Of a stretch of DNA of 64,000 nt, positions 25,579 through 34,665 are shown piece after piece. Source of the stretch: Sphingomonas gei (lineage in GTDB: Bacteria; Pseudomonadota; Alphaproteobacteria; Sphingomonadales; Sphingomonadaceae). The stretch lies in the NCBI RefSeq assembly GCF_004792685.1, contig NZ_SRXT01000004.1, positions 552,625 to 616,624 of the forward strand. Direction: 5' to 3'. The position numbers and the translations under genes were made by a program. Within the stretch, counting starts at the first letter, position 1. Each line of letters starts with the position of its first letter. Below the pieces are notes generated by a model that had not been told where the DNA came from, did not search any database, and saw nothing but the letters and a program-made list of their open reading frames with translations.

Positions 25579-26180
25579 ATGCGGCTGACCCCGATCAGTC
25601 CGACCAGCAGCATCGCCACGGCAAGCACGAAGCCGCGCATCCGCCAGCCGCGGACCAGCGGGAACAACAGGGTCGCCAGCGTGAGATAGACGATCGCGCT
25701 GTTGGCGGCGTGGCCGCTCGGGAAGCTGTGCGAGGTCTCTTCCATCAGCCGGTCGACCAGGTCGGGGCGCGAGCGGGCGATCACTGCCTTGACGAAGGTG
25801 ACTGCCAACCCACCCAGGCTGGTCGCGGCGACGACGAGCAATGCCGAACGGAACCGCCCCTGCAGCGCGAGGAAGCAGGCCGTGACGACCACGACCATCG
25901 TCAGGATGGTCGAGCTGCCGAGCGCTGTGACGTCGCGCACCGCCGAGGGCAGCCAGTGCGGCCCGAGCGGCTGTCCGGGATGGCCGGGGACGCGCATCGC
26001 GAGCATGACCACGCGGTCGAGCTCGGCGGTGTCGCCGTCCATTATCTCGTGCCCGAACCAGACCAGCCCGAGCAGCAGCAGCGCCACCGCCGCCAGCGCG
26101 ACGATCGGCCAGGGAATACGCCGCGACGATGCGGCTTCGGACTTGAGTCCAGTGACGGGCTGGGGCGGCGGAGTCTCCAT
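25467..26180 (-). CDS. PAP2-superfamily membrane phosphatase
   Basis: A 237-residue protein with about six membrane segments. The three phosphatase motifs are intact: KAVIARSRPDLVD, SFPSGHAANS and SRIYLGVHWPSD. It dephosphorylates lipid phosphates such as undecaprenyl diphosphate or phosphatidic acid on the outer face of the membrane. Preceded by the TonB receptor gene on the same strand, 23 bp away. Confidence 0.93.
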   Translation of the reverse strand: METPPPQPVTGLKSEAASSRRIPWPIVALAAVALLLLGLVWFGHEIMDGDTAELDRVVMLAMRVPGHPGQPLGPHWLPSAVRDVTALGSSTILTMVVVVTACFLALQGRFRSALLVVAATSLGGLAVTFVKAVIARSRPDLVDRLMEETSHSFPSGHAANSAIVYLTLATLLFPLVRGWRMRGFVLAVAMLLVGLIGVSRIYLGVHWPSDVLAGWAFGACWALLWWGVELKLFARTP

Positions 26181-26203
26181 CCGCCCCTAATGCCGCATCG
26201 AGG

Positions 26204-28300
26204 CTAGAGTTGCACTCGCAAGGTCGCGCGCAAGTCGCGGCCGGCGAGCGGGGCATAATCCTTGAGCACGCTGGTATGGCGCCGGGCCTCGACATCGAAG
26301 ATATTGTTCGCCGAAAGCATCAGGCTGGTGCTGGAATCCGCGCCGAACGGTTTCCACGAGATCGATGCGTTGATCAGGGTAAATCCGCTGGTCGGCGTCT
26401 CGAAATCGGTCACGCGATCCTGCTTGAAGCTGTGCTCGGCTTCGATGCGCCCGGTGAGTGCATCCGACTGGGCTTCGAGCCCGCCCATCACGCGCAGCGG
26501 CGGGATGCGCGGGACGGGGCCCTGGTCGATCAGCTCGGCATGGACGAAGTCGGACAATGCGTCGGCATTGATCGCGAAGCTGCCCAATTGAGCGAGCCGC
26601 GCCGAGCCTTCGATTTCGAAGCCGTAATAGCGCGCATCGGCCTGGTTGTACTGGAACACCGGCAGGCCATCTTCGGTCGCCCCCGTCGGCGCGTCGTAGA
26701 TATAGTCGCTGAACCGGTTGTAATAGGCTGCTGCCGACAGGCTCCAGCCGTCGCCGCTGCCCTTGAGCGTGGTTTCGACGCCCCAAGCCTTTTCGGTGGA
26801 GAAATCGGGGTTGCCGATCTCGAATGCCTGGGTGCCGGCATGCGGGCCGTTGGCGAACAATTCCTCGGGGGTCGGGGCGCGTTCGCTGCGCGAGACATTG
26901 ACGCCGAAGCGCAGATGATCGGCCAGCGCATAGCTCGCGCCGAGCGACGCCGACAGGCTGTCGAAGCTGCGATCATAGACCGGGTTGCCGATATCCGCAT
27001 CCGCCTGCGCCCGCAGCGCGCTATGCTCGTAGCGCAGCGCCGCCTCGGCCTTCAACGCGCCGAAATCGAGCGACTGGAGGGTGAACAGGCCATATTGGTC
27101 GGCCTGATTGCGCGGCAGGAACTTCTCTTCGCCGACGATGCGCGTGGTGCGCGTCGAGAATTGGCCGCCGGTGACGCCTTCCCACTCGCCATGGGTTTCC
27201 TGGACCAGTTCGAGCCGGCCCTCGAGCCCCTGGCTGTAAAAGGTCGTGCCGACTTCGCCGGTATCCTCGATTTCGCTGTGCCGGTAGTCGGCGGCGGCGA
27301 GGCGGACGCGGATCTGGTGGATCCCCGCGCTCTCGGTGGTGATGTCGCCGCGCACGTCGAGGCGAGTCTGCTTGGCGTGGAGCTGGACCGCTTCGGCCTC
27401 GACCGACGGATCGAGCGAATAGCGGATCGGCACGCCGTAGAGGCTGTCATAGCGCGACACCGAAAAGCCGAGGCTGCCGCGGTCGTCGACGATCGCCGCG
27501 CCGCCGGCAATGTCCCAGGTCCGCGCGGCGGTGTTGGGGACCTCGCCCTTGAGGCTGGCGAGCGCCTGGACGTCGGGGTCGGCGCTGGCCGCAGCCTGCG
27601 CGCGCAATGCGGGAGTCAGGACATAGCCGCCGCTGCGCAGGTCGCCGGTCTTCGAATAGCTGCCATCGGCGTGGACGACGAGCTTTCCCGCGACGGGAAC
27701 GTCGGCGGCGCCCGAGACGGAGCGCTCGTCCGACGCGCTGCCATAGGTCGCCATGCCGTCGAAATGGAGCGGGCTCTCGGGCAAATGGCGCGGGATGCGG
27801 CTGTCGATCACGTTGACCACGCCGCCGATCGACGACGGGCTGAACAGGAGCGCCGACGGGCCGCGCAGCACTTCGATGCGGTCGGCGGTGAGCGGGTTGA
27901 TGATCGCGGCGTGATCGGCCGAGGTGTTCGACACGTCGATGCTGCCGATCCCGTCGATCAGCAGCCGCGCGCGATCGCCGGTGAAGCCGCGCAGCACCGG
28001 GCGCGAGGCGTTCGGGCCGAAGGATGTCGCCGAGACGCCGGGCTGCGAGGCGAGCGTCTCGCCGATCGTCGGGCGCATCTCGCGGGTGAGTTCCTCGGCG
28101 GCGAGGATCGTCGTGCCGCCGAGCACATCGGCAGTGGCGCGGGCGCGGGTGCCGGTGATGACAACTTCCTGGCCGGGCTGGTCGTGATCCTGACCGCTGG
28201 TTGCGGGCGCATCCGGAGATGTCGCCGGCGACGGCCTGTCGTCGGCGTGCGCCGGGAGGGCGATCAGAGTGGCGGTGGCGAGCAAGAGAGTACGCAGCAT
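26204..28300 (-). CDS. TonB-dependent outer-membrane receptor
   Basis: A 698-residue receptor with signal peptide (MLRTLLLATATLIALPAHA). A TonB-box-like EVVITGTRA comes before a plug domain with RPTIGETLASQPGVSATSFG, RPVLRGF and IEVLRGPSALLF, and then a beta-barrel ending in RATLRVQL. The plug and barrel layout is like that of ZnuD-type metal receptors, including a short His/Asp-rich stretch (GQDHDQPGQ) near the N-terminus. Ligand is a guess. A palindrome lies upstream (28347-28361). Confidence 0.92.
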   Translation of the reverse strand: MLRTLLLATATLIALPAHADDRPSPATSPDAPATSGQDHDQPGQEVVITGTRARATADVLGGTTILAAEELTREMRPTIGETLASQPGVSATSFGPNASRPVLRGFTGDRARLLIDGIGSIDVSNTSADHAAIINPLTADRIEVLRGPSALLFSPSSIGGVVNVIDSRIPRHLPESPLHFDGMATYGSASDERSVSGAADVPVAGKLVVHADGSYSKTGDLRSGGYVLTPALRAQAAASADPDVQALASLKGEVPNTAARTWDIAGGAAIVDDRGSLGFSVSRYDSLYGVPIRYSLDPSVEAEAVQLHAKQTRLDVRGDITTESAGIHQIRVRLAAADYRHSEIEDTGEVGTTFYSQGLEGRLELVQETHGEWEGVTGGQFSTRTTRIVGEEKFLPRNQADQYGLFTLQSLDFGALKAEAALRYEHSALRAQADADIGNPVYDRSFDSLSASLGASYALADHLRFGVNVSRSERAPTPEELFANGPHAGTQAFEIGNPDFSTEKAWGVETTLKGSGDGWSLSAAAYYNRFSDYIYDAPTGATEDGLPVFQYNQADARYYGFEIEGSARLAQLGSFAINADALSDFVHAELIDQGPVPRIPPLRVMGGLEAQSDALTGRIEAEHSFKQDRVTDFETPTSGFTLINASISWKPFGADSSTSLMLSANNIFDVEARRHTSVLKDYAPLAGRDLRATLRVQL

Positions 28301-28346
28301 GGAAGTTCCCGGACTGATAGGACGTGCTGCGCTGCGGTAGCTGCGA

Positions 28347-28361
28347 TGATATATAGTATCA
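28347..28361. promoter_or_regulatory. Palindrome TGATATATAGTATCA upstream of the TonB receptor
   Basis: An AT-rich near-perfect dyad (TGATA...TATCA) about 47-61 bp upstream of the receptor start in otherwise GC-rich DNA. Position and composition suit a promoter element or a metal-regulator operator (Zur or Fur type). It is not a clear match to either consensus. Confidence 0.4.
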
Positions 28362-28425
28362 AGGGATTTTGTCGCTCACGAAGCACGGCCAATCGATTCA
28401 CCGGCCTCGCGGGGAGATTGCGCGA

Positions 28426-30090
28426 TCAAAAGCGGAAGTTGAGCCAGCTGCCGATGAACAGCGAGTCCGTGAAGCCGGCCTGCTCGAGCACCTCGCCCGC
28501 GGCGAGATATTCCCAGCGGGTGACGAACGACAATCGGGGGGTGATCTTCCACGTCCCCTGGAGGTGGAGCGTGTCGCCGATATGGCTGCCGGTGGCGCGC
28601 TGGGTGCCGGCATAGGCAGTGCCCGCGCCGCGATAGACCGCGTCGGTGTCGCTGGCGCGCCAGTTGCGCTGGATCTCGATGGTGACGTCGATTGTCCTGG
28701 CCGGCGAGAGCGTGAGGTTGGGCGAGACCTGCAGCAAATTGGTCGGGCTCAGCGCGCTCTGATAGCTGTAGCCGACCGTGCCCGCGGTGATTGCGCGGCC
28801 GGTGTGGAGCGTGCCGGTCCCGTAACTGCCGGCGCCGCTGCCGTAATCGAAATGCACGCCGACCTTGGGCGCGATGCCCTTCGCGTCGAGCAGCCAGGTC
28901 TGCGCGAGGAACGCGTTCCACGCGCTGATGTCGCGCCCGTTGAAGTCGCCGTCCTGGCGCGCGATCGTCCAGTCGATCGTCAGCGCGTCATAGCTGCCCC
29001 ACAGGCGGGCGCCATAATAATGGCGGATCTCGCGCGCGGTGACGCTGCCCCAGCGCTGCCGGTCGTTGCGCTCGCGCCAGATGAACGGATCGACGAACAG
29101 CTTGCGGGTCTTGTCGTTGCGCAGCACGATTCCGGCGGTGACTCCTGAAAAGCGCGTTGCGCGATCGGAGATGTCGTCGTTCAGGCCCTGCATGCCGAGC
29201 GTGACATGCTCGAAGTCGAACGCGTCGATACGCACATCGGCGAGCTGCGCCCAGCCGCGCACGCCTTGCTCGACGGTGCGGATGGTGTTGTTGTCCTTCT
29301 GCGAAATCAGCGCGGCGGGGCCATCGGTGAATTCCTGCCGGCCATAGCGTACGCCCAGCATCGCCGGGCCGACCGCGCCGCCCAGTTCGGCGAACAATTG
29401 CTGGGTGAACAAATCGTCGCGGAACTTGGCGGTCGGCGTTCCGTAATTGTGTCCGGCAAGGCCGCCATGCGCGAGCTCGCCATAGACCCGCAGCGGGCCG
29501 GCATGGAGATCCGCGCCGACGACCAGGCGCAGCTTGTCCTCGACTCGATATTCGCTGTCGACGAGACCGGGGTTCGAATAATAATCGACGCGCATCCGCG
29601 CCTCGCCCGAGAGCGTCAAATAAAGCGCGCCCTTGTCGTCGAAGGGAAGGTACTTGAGCCGGTCGAGCATGTCGTCGCGCTTCTTGGGATCGCGCATCAG
29701 CCGCCAATCCTCGGCCCAGCGCGAGAGATTATATCCACCGAGCTTGATTCCGTGGCCGTCGGCCTGACGCGGATAGGCGCGCACCGCCGGGTTGGCGGGC
29801 GCGCGCTCGGGGGTCGCCTCGCTGGGCGGCGTCGAAGGCTGGGCGGGCGGCAGGTCCTGCTTGCCTGGGGTCGAAGCGACAAGCAGGATCTCGCTTATTG
29901 GCATCGCCGGCTCGGTCGCGATCGGCGTCAGCGCCTGCGCGGCGGCAGGCGCGATCGGAAGCGCGAGCAACGAGACGCCAACGGCAAATTGAACGCGGGG
30001 ACGGCACATGGCTATTGCCGGCAGCGACTGAACGTTCGCTGCCGTGCCGGTCGGCAGGCGCCTGCCGACGTTCCGCGCAAGCAACGCCAT
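28426..30090 (-). CDS. Alginate-export family outer-membrane porin
   Basis: A 554-residue protein with an alginate_export-type beta-barrel: LYLTLSGEARMRVDYYSNPG, LRLVVGADLHAGPLRVYGEL, and the end LFIGSWLNFRF with the terminal Phe of outer-membrane proteins. ATG 30090 has CGGAG seven bases upstream. An internal ATG at 30009 (MCRPRVQFAVGVSLLALPIA) begins a classic signal peptide ending AAAQA and may be the true start. It lies upstream of the TonB receptor gene on the same strand, 125 bp apart. Probable substrate: a polysaccharide or organic anion. Confidence 0.85.
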   Translation of the reverse strand: MALLARNVGRRLPTGTAANVQSLPAIAMCRPRVQFAVGVSLLALPIAPAAAQALTPIATEPAMPISEILLVASTPGKQDLPPAQPSTPPSEATPERAPANPAVRAYPRQADGHGIKLGGYNLSRWAEDWRLMRDPKKRDDMLDRLKYLPFDDKGALYLTLSGEARMRVDYYSNPGLVDSEYRVEDKLRLVVGADLHAGPLRVYGELAHGGLAGHNYGTPTAKFRDDLFTQQLFAELGGAVGPAMLGVRYGRQEFTDGPAALISQKDNNTIRTVEQGVRGWAQLADVRIDAFDFEHVTLGMQGLNDDISDRATRFSGVTAGIVLRNDKTRKLFVDPFIWRERNDRQRWGSVTAREIRHYYGARLWGSYDALTIDWTIARQDGDFNGRDISAWNAFLAQTWLLDAKGIAPKVGVHFDYGSGAGSYGTGTLHTGRAITAGTVGYSYQSALSPTNLLQVSPNLTLSPARTIDVTIEIQRNWRASDTDAVYRGAGTAYAGTQRATGSHIGDTLHLQGTWKITPRLSFVTRWEYLAAGEVLEQAGFTDSLFIGSWLNFRF

Positions 30091-30190
30091 CACTGATCTC
30101 CGAAGTTCATCCAGAGATTATAGAGGCTTCGGTGCGCCGTCCCGGCGGCTTACGGGTATTTCCCTATCGCGCGAAAGCGCCTCGGGCGGG

Positions 30191-30721
30191 CTAGGTCAGG
30201 CCCGCTTTTGCCAGATCCTCGGGCGTATTGATGTTGAAGATCGCGGCTGCGAGTTCGACCGGTGCCGCTTCCGCGATGCGTGCCCAGGCGCGCATCGATC
30301 GGTCGGTGCCCTGCTCAAGATGCGATTGCAGCCGCTCGGCGAGCGCGCACGGCCAGAGCCCGATCACCGGATGATCAGCGACGTGCGCCGCCGGTCCGCC
30401 TTTCGAAAGCTGGAAAAACAGGTCTGTCGGCAAGCCTGGCGCATCGCAAGGCGCGCTCAAGACTGCGTCGAAGCCGCCGTCCCGGCCATATGCGAGCGCG
30501 GCGCAGAGCCCGCCGAGCGGCCCGAGCCCCGCGGCCGGGCGATCCTCCAGCCGGGCGATGTGCGAGTGCGTGCGTCCGCAGATCACCAGCGCGTCGCAGT
30601 CGCGGCGCAGCGCGTCGGCGACATGATCGACCAGCTTGCGGCCGCCCAGCATCGCATCGGCCTTGTCGCTGCCGAAACGGCGCGAGGCGCCGCCGGCGAG
30701 GATCGCGCCGAGCAGCTTCAT
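30191..30721 (-). CDS. mobA: Molybdenum cofactor guanylyltransferase
   Basis: A 176-residue nucleotidyltransferase that adds GMP to molybdopterin to make the MGD cofactor. The signature LAGGASRRFGSDKA is at residues 8-21, followed by GPLGGLCAAL and SAPCDAPGLP. Its start overlaps the fdhD stop (ATGA), placing it in the formate dehydrogenase operon that needs this cofactor. Confidence 0.93.
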   Translation of the reverse strand: MKLLGAILAGGASRRFGSDKADAMLGGRKLVDHVADALRRDCDALVICGRTHSHIARLEDRPAAGLGPLGGLCAALAYGRDGGFDAVLSAPCDAPGLPTDLFFQLSKGGPAAHVADHPVIGLWPCALAERLQSHLEQGTDRSMRAWARIAEAAPVELAAAIFNINTPEDLAKAGLT

Positions 30722-31497
30722 GCCACCGGCCGCAGCAGCGAATCAGGACGCGCGAGCACGCGCAATTCGAGTCCGGCCTCCTGCGCACGCGCGATCGCCA
30801 GCGCCGTGGGGGCGGAGATGGTCGCCAGCATCGGGCAAGCGGACAGCGCCGCCTTCTCGACCAGCTCGTACGAGCAACGCGACGTGAGCAAGGCAAAGCC
30901 GTGGTCCCAGCCCATCCGCTCGCGCAGCATCGCGCCGATGAGCTTGTCGAAGGCATTGTGGCGGCCGACATCCTCGCGGACGCGCCGGATCGTCCCATCG
31001 GGCGCGCAGGCGGCGGCGGCATGCACGGCGCGCGTCGCGGCGCCGAGGGGCTGGGCCGCGTCGAGCGCCGCGAGCGCGGCGAACACCGCGGCGTCCTCGC
31101 CCGACCAGCGCGCCCGCCGCGGGGGCAAAGGGCGCAGTGCCTGTTCGAGGCTCTCGACACCGCACAGTCCGCACGACGAATCGGCGGTGCGATGGCGAAC
31201 CCGGTCGGCCACGCGCCCAGCCACGCGCGCCGACAAGGTCAGCCGCAGCAGCATGCCGCGATCGACGGGGTGGACTTCGGCGTCGATCAGGTCGTCGGCG
31301 GCGTCGATCAGCCGCTCGGTCAGCGCGAAGCCATGGCCGAGGTCGAGCAAATCGCCGGGGCTGGCCATCAGCACGGCATAGCCCAGGCCGTTGCATTCGA
31401 TCGCGACGGGCACTTCTTCCGCAATCGCGCGCTTTTGCACGTCGACTCGCCCGTCGGCGCCGACACGCTCAAATTCGAGGGGCAGCGAGGAAGTCAG
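30718..31497 (-). CDS. fdhD: Formate dehydrogenase accessory sulfurtransferase
   Basis: About 259 residues. FdhD passes sulfur to the molybdenum centre of formate dehydrogenase. Seen here: VPVAIECNGLGYAVLMASPGDL, HGFALTERLI, the Cys pair in SSCGLCGVESL (about 109 and 112) and the VGRHNAFDKLIG motif. The N-terminal family pattern begins before any ATG or GTG. The best start is CTG 31497, overlapping the oxidoreductase stop; GTG 31440 would lose the first strand. Confidence 0.9.
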   Translation of the reverse strand: MTSSLPLEFERVGADGRVDVQKRAIAEEVPVAIECNGLGYAVLMASPGDLLDLGHGFALTERLIDAADDLIDAEVHPVDRGMLLRLTLSARVAGRVADRVRHRTADSSCGLCGVESLEQALRPLPPRRARWSGEDAAVFAALAALDAAQPLGAATRAVHAAAACAPDGTIRRVREDVGRHNAFDKLIGAMLRERMGWDHGFALLTSRCSYELVEKAALSACPMLATISAPTALAIARAQEAGLELRVLARPDSLLRPVA

Positions 31498-33782
31498 GCG
31501 CGGATCCGGACCGGCACCGATTTGGCGGCTGGAACGTGGCTTTCCTCGGCATGGTGCTCGACCGGCATGAGCACGTTCGCTTCGGGGTAATACGCGCCGA
31601 GACAGCCGCGCGGGATATCGTAGGGGGTGACGATCAGGCCGTCGCGCCGGCGCGCGATGCCGTCGCCGGCGTCGCTTTCGAGCGCGACGATCTGTCCTTC
31701 CGACACGCCCGCCGCGGCCATGTCCGCACGGTTGATGAACAGCACGTCGCGCGTGCCCTTCACCCCGCGGAAGCGATCGTGATAGCCGTAGATGGTCGTG
31801 TTGAACTGGTCGTTCGAGCGCAGGGTCATCAGCCGGAAGCGGCCCTCGGCGTCGGCGAAGCCGGTGGCGCTGAGCCCGGTGGGCGCGAGGAATTCGGCCT
31901 TGCCGCTCGGCGTCTGCCAGATCCGCTCGGAGGCCTTGTTGCCCTTCCAGAAGCCGCCGGGGGTGAACAGCCGCTGGTTGAAGTCCTTGAACACCGCCGG
32001 ATAGGTCGCTTCGATCGCGTCGCGGATCCGCGCATAATCGCCGACCCAATGGTCCCAGTCGATTCGCGGATTGGGGGGCAGGATGCGCTTGGCGATCTCG
32101 GCAACGATGCGCGGCTCGGACAGAAGATGCGGGCTGGCGGGCCTGGCGTTGCCGCGCGAGCCGTGGATGCAGCTGGTCGAATCCTCGACCGACACCGCCT
32201 GCGGGCCGCTTGCCTGCACGTCCCCCTCGATGCGGCCGAGACAGGGCAGCAGATAGGTGACCTTGCCGGCGAAGAGATGGTTGCGATTGAGCTTGGTGGC
32301 GATCTGGACCGACAGATCGAGCCGCGGCCAGGCTTCCTCCATCGCCGCGGTCTCGGGCACCGCGCGCAGGAAATTGCCGCCGAGGCCGATCACCGCCTTG
32401 ACCGATCCGTCGATCACGCCGCGGCAAGTCTCGACGGTGTCGAGCCCCTTTTCGGTCGGCGGATCGAAGCCGTACAATTCCCTGAGCTTGTCGACGGGGA
32501 CCAGTTCGGTCTTCTCGGTGATGCCGACGGTGCGCTGGCCCTGGACGTTCGAATGGCCGCGCACCGGAGTCGGGCCCGCGCCGGGCTTGCCGATATTGCC
32601 GCGCAGCAGCAGCAGGTTGACGACCATGCGGACATTCTCGACGCCTTTCACATGCTGTGTCAGCCCCATGCCGTAGATGGCGAGCACGGCCTTCGCCTTC
32701 GCATAGACGCGCGCCGCCTGCTCCAGCGCCGAGCGTTCGAGCCCGGACTCGCGTTCGATGTCTTCCCATGCGGCGGCGCGCGCAACGTCGGCAAAGGCGT
32801 GGAAGTCCTTGGTGTGCTGCGCGATGAAATCATGGTCGAGCACCGCCGGGTCGCCCACCGCGCGCGCGGCATCATCCCACTCGATCACGAACTTGGCGAT
32901 GCCCAGCATCGCGGCGATGTCGCCGCCCGCCTTGACCTGGTGATATTGCGTCGAGATCTGCGTCTCGCCGCCAGTGACCATCTCGATCGGGTTCTGCGGA
33001 TCGGTGAAGCGTTCGAGCCCGCGCTCCTTGAGCGGGTTGAAGGTGATGATCTCCACGCCGCGCTTGCGCGCGCTGCGCAGGTCGTGGAGCATTCGCGGCG
33101 CGTTCGACCCGACATTCTGGCCGAAGAAGAAGATCGCGTCGCACGCCTCGAAATCGGCGAGCCGCGTCGTCCCGACCGGAACGCCGATCGCCGCCTTGAG
33201 CCCGACCGACGTCGATTCATGGCACATGTTCGAGCTGTCGGGCAGGTTCTGGTTGCCGAACATCCGCGCCATCAGCCCGTACATGTACGATGCCTCGAGG
33301 CTCGTCCGCCCCGACGAATAGAAAGCGACCGACTTGGGATCGACTGGGCGCAGCGCGGCGCCGATCGCGTCGAACGCCTCGTCCCAGCTGCATGCGACAT
33401 ATTTGTCGGTCGCGGCATCGTAGCGCAGCGGATGGGTCAGCCGCCCGTGCTGCTCCAGATCATAATCCTTCCAGCTGCGCAGCTCGGTCAGCGTGTGCTG
33501 CTGGAAGAATTCGGGCGTGGTGCGCAGCGTCGTCAGCTCCCACGCGGTCGCCTTCGCGCCTTCCTCGCAGAATTCGGCGGGGTGGTGATCGGCGGGTTTG
33601 GGCCAGGCGCAGCTGACGCACATGAAGCCGTGCGGCTTGTTCTGCCGGCCGAGCTGGAGCAGCGCATCGGGCGTGACCTGCTCGCGCGGCAGGATCTCGG
33701 CGAGCGAGCGCACCGAACCCCAGCCGCCTGCCGGGCCGGTAAAGGGTTTGATCTCAGGCTTGTCCGAACGCTGCTTCGCCAT
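31494..33782 (-). CDS. FdhF/YdeP-type molybdopterin oxidoreductase
   Basis: A 762-residue protein of the formate dehydrogenase alpha-like (YdeP) group. The N-terminal GFMCVSCAWPKP Cys pair, the Mo-ligand position Cys187 in NMCHESTSVGL (Cys where E. coli FdhF has Sec), and the MGD-binding stretches with LLLLRGNIGKPGAGPTPVRG are seen. The C-terminal molydopterin dinucleotide-binding domain has MTLRSNDQFNTTIYGYHDR. Together with fdhD and mobA it forms an operon. Formate is likely, but YdeP-like proteins are not all proven formate enzymes. Confidence 0.92.
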   Translation of the reverse strand: MAKQRSDKPEIKPFTGPAGGWGSVRSLAEILPREQVTPDALLQLGRQNKPHGFMCVSCAWPKPADHHPAEFCEEGAKATAWELTTLRTTPEFFQQHTLTELRSWKDYDLEQHGRLTHPLRYDAATDKYVACSWDEAFDAIGAALRPVDPKSVAFYSSGRTSLEASYMYGLMARMFGNQNLPDSSNMCHESTSVGLKAAIGVPVGTTRLADFEACDAIFFFGQNVGSNAPRMLHDLRSARKRGVEIITFNPLKERGLERFTDPQNPIEMVTGGETQISTQYHQVKAGGDIAAMLGIAKFVIEWDDAARAVGDPAVLDHDFIAQHTKDFHAFADVARAAAWEDIERESGLERSALEQAARVYAKAKAVLAIYGMGLTQHVKGVENVRMVVNLLLLRGNIGKPGAGPTPVRGHSNVQGQRTVGITEKTELVPVDKLRELYGFDPPTEKGLDTVETCRGVIDGSVKAVIGLGGNFLRAVPETAAMEEAWPRLDLSVQIATKLNRNHLFAGKVTYLLPCLGRIEGDVQASGPQAVSVEDSTSCIHGSRGNARPASPHLLSEPRIVAEIAKRILPPNPRIDWDHWVGDYARIRDAIEATYPAVFKDFNQRLFTPGGFWKGNKASERIWQTPSGKAEFLAPTGLSATGFADAEGRFRLMTLRSNDQFNTTIYGYHDRFRGVKGTRDVLFINRADMAAAGVSEGQIVALESDAGDGIARRRDGLIVTPYDIPRGCLGAYYPEANVLMPVEHHAEESHVPAAKSVPVRIRA

Positions 33783-33882
33783 GTCGTTACCTTCCGCCGC
33801 TTGGAACGGCCCTTCCCGGACAAAGGTCCGGCGCGCTGGCGGCTCGTATCAGAACCGGCGAGCCGGGCCGCGCCTTTCCGCT

Positions 33883-34185
33883 TCAATAATAGCGTGGGAT
33901 CGGGCCCGATTGCGGAGTCTGATCGGGCAAGTCGACTTCGACTTCGTCGACATAGCACCAGCCCCAGCCTTCAGGCGGGTCATAGCCTTCGATGATCGGG
34001 TGGCGAGTCGCGTGGAAGTGCGCGGTGGCGTGGCGGTGCGGCGACTGGTCGCAGCAGCCGACATGCCCGCACTCCCGGCAGAGCCGAAGATGCAGCCAGG
34101 CGCTGCCGATCGCGAGGCATTCCTCGCAGCCGCGCGCGCTGGGGCTCACGTTGTGGATCGTATTGCTGTGGCTACACGAATTCAT
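33883..34185 (-). CDS. UBP-type zinc finger protein
   Basis: A 100-residue protein with Cys/His ligands in CSHSNTI, GCEECLAIGSAWLHLRLCRE, CGHVGCCDQSPHRHA and HPIIEGYD, the fold of the ubiquitin-binding UBP zinc finger. Bacterial homologues have no known ubiquitin partner. ATG 34185 has AGGAG eight bases upstream. It precedes the oxidoreductase by 100 bp on the same strand and may be co-expressed. Confidence 0.9.
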   Translation of the reverse strand: MNSCSHSNTIHNVSPSARGCEECLAIGSAWLHLRLCRECGHVGCCDQSPHRHATAHFHATRHPIIEGYDPPEGWGWCYVDEVEVDLPDQTPQSGPIPRYY

Positions 34186-34665
34186 GCAATCTCCTGGTCC
34201 GGCGCGCGCATCCGCCCCTGCATTTATGCGACACGGGATCGCCCCGCCAGACCCGCACGGATTTCGGCGTCTCGAATGAATCGGGCGAGCCGGTTGTAGG
34301 ATATGCGCCGTAAGCCCAAGCAAAATCGTTATTTTAGACATCGACGAGGCGAGATGGGTGAAACTGCCGTCGGGCAATTCTCACAAGATCTACGTTTGCT
34401 CCATTATGTCCGAACTTGTCGACTAAAGCGGGCATGTCACTATAATGTTGATTTAATTGCAGTAGCAGGCGCGGGCTGCGGGCCGCTGCGTTGTATCATG
34501 CCTGCCATTGCGGTACCTTCGCTGCCGATGGCCGCGCATTGTCGAGTCCATCCAAGCCAAGTCGCAAAGTCGCATCTATTGTCGCCGGCAACGGGCCAGA
34601 CGCGGACCATTCGAGTCCCGCGCGATTCTCCGTTGTCGCACCGGGTTACGTTCTTGGGGGACGGC
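34186..34665. other. Upstream region of the sigma-54 activator gene
   Basis: A 480-base stretch, lower in GC than its flanks, with no supported gene. The only promoter-like pattern noted is TATAAT at 34441-34446 with TTGTCG at 34416-34421, a long 19-bp spacing, so a weak sigma-70 candidate for the activator. The open frame from 34303 has no similarity before 34666. Confidence 0.6.

Noticed and set aside
34303..34665. N-terminal extension of the sigma-54 activator
   Set aside because: The region is lower in GC, encodes no receiver or sensor pattern, and the ATG at 34666 has a good GGGGGA site.
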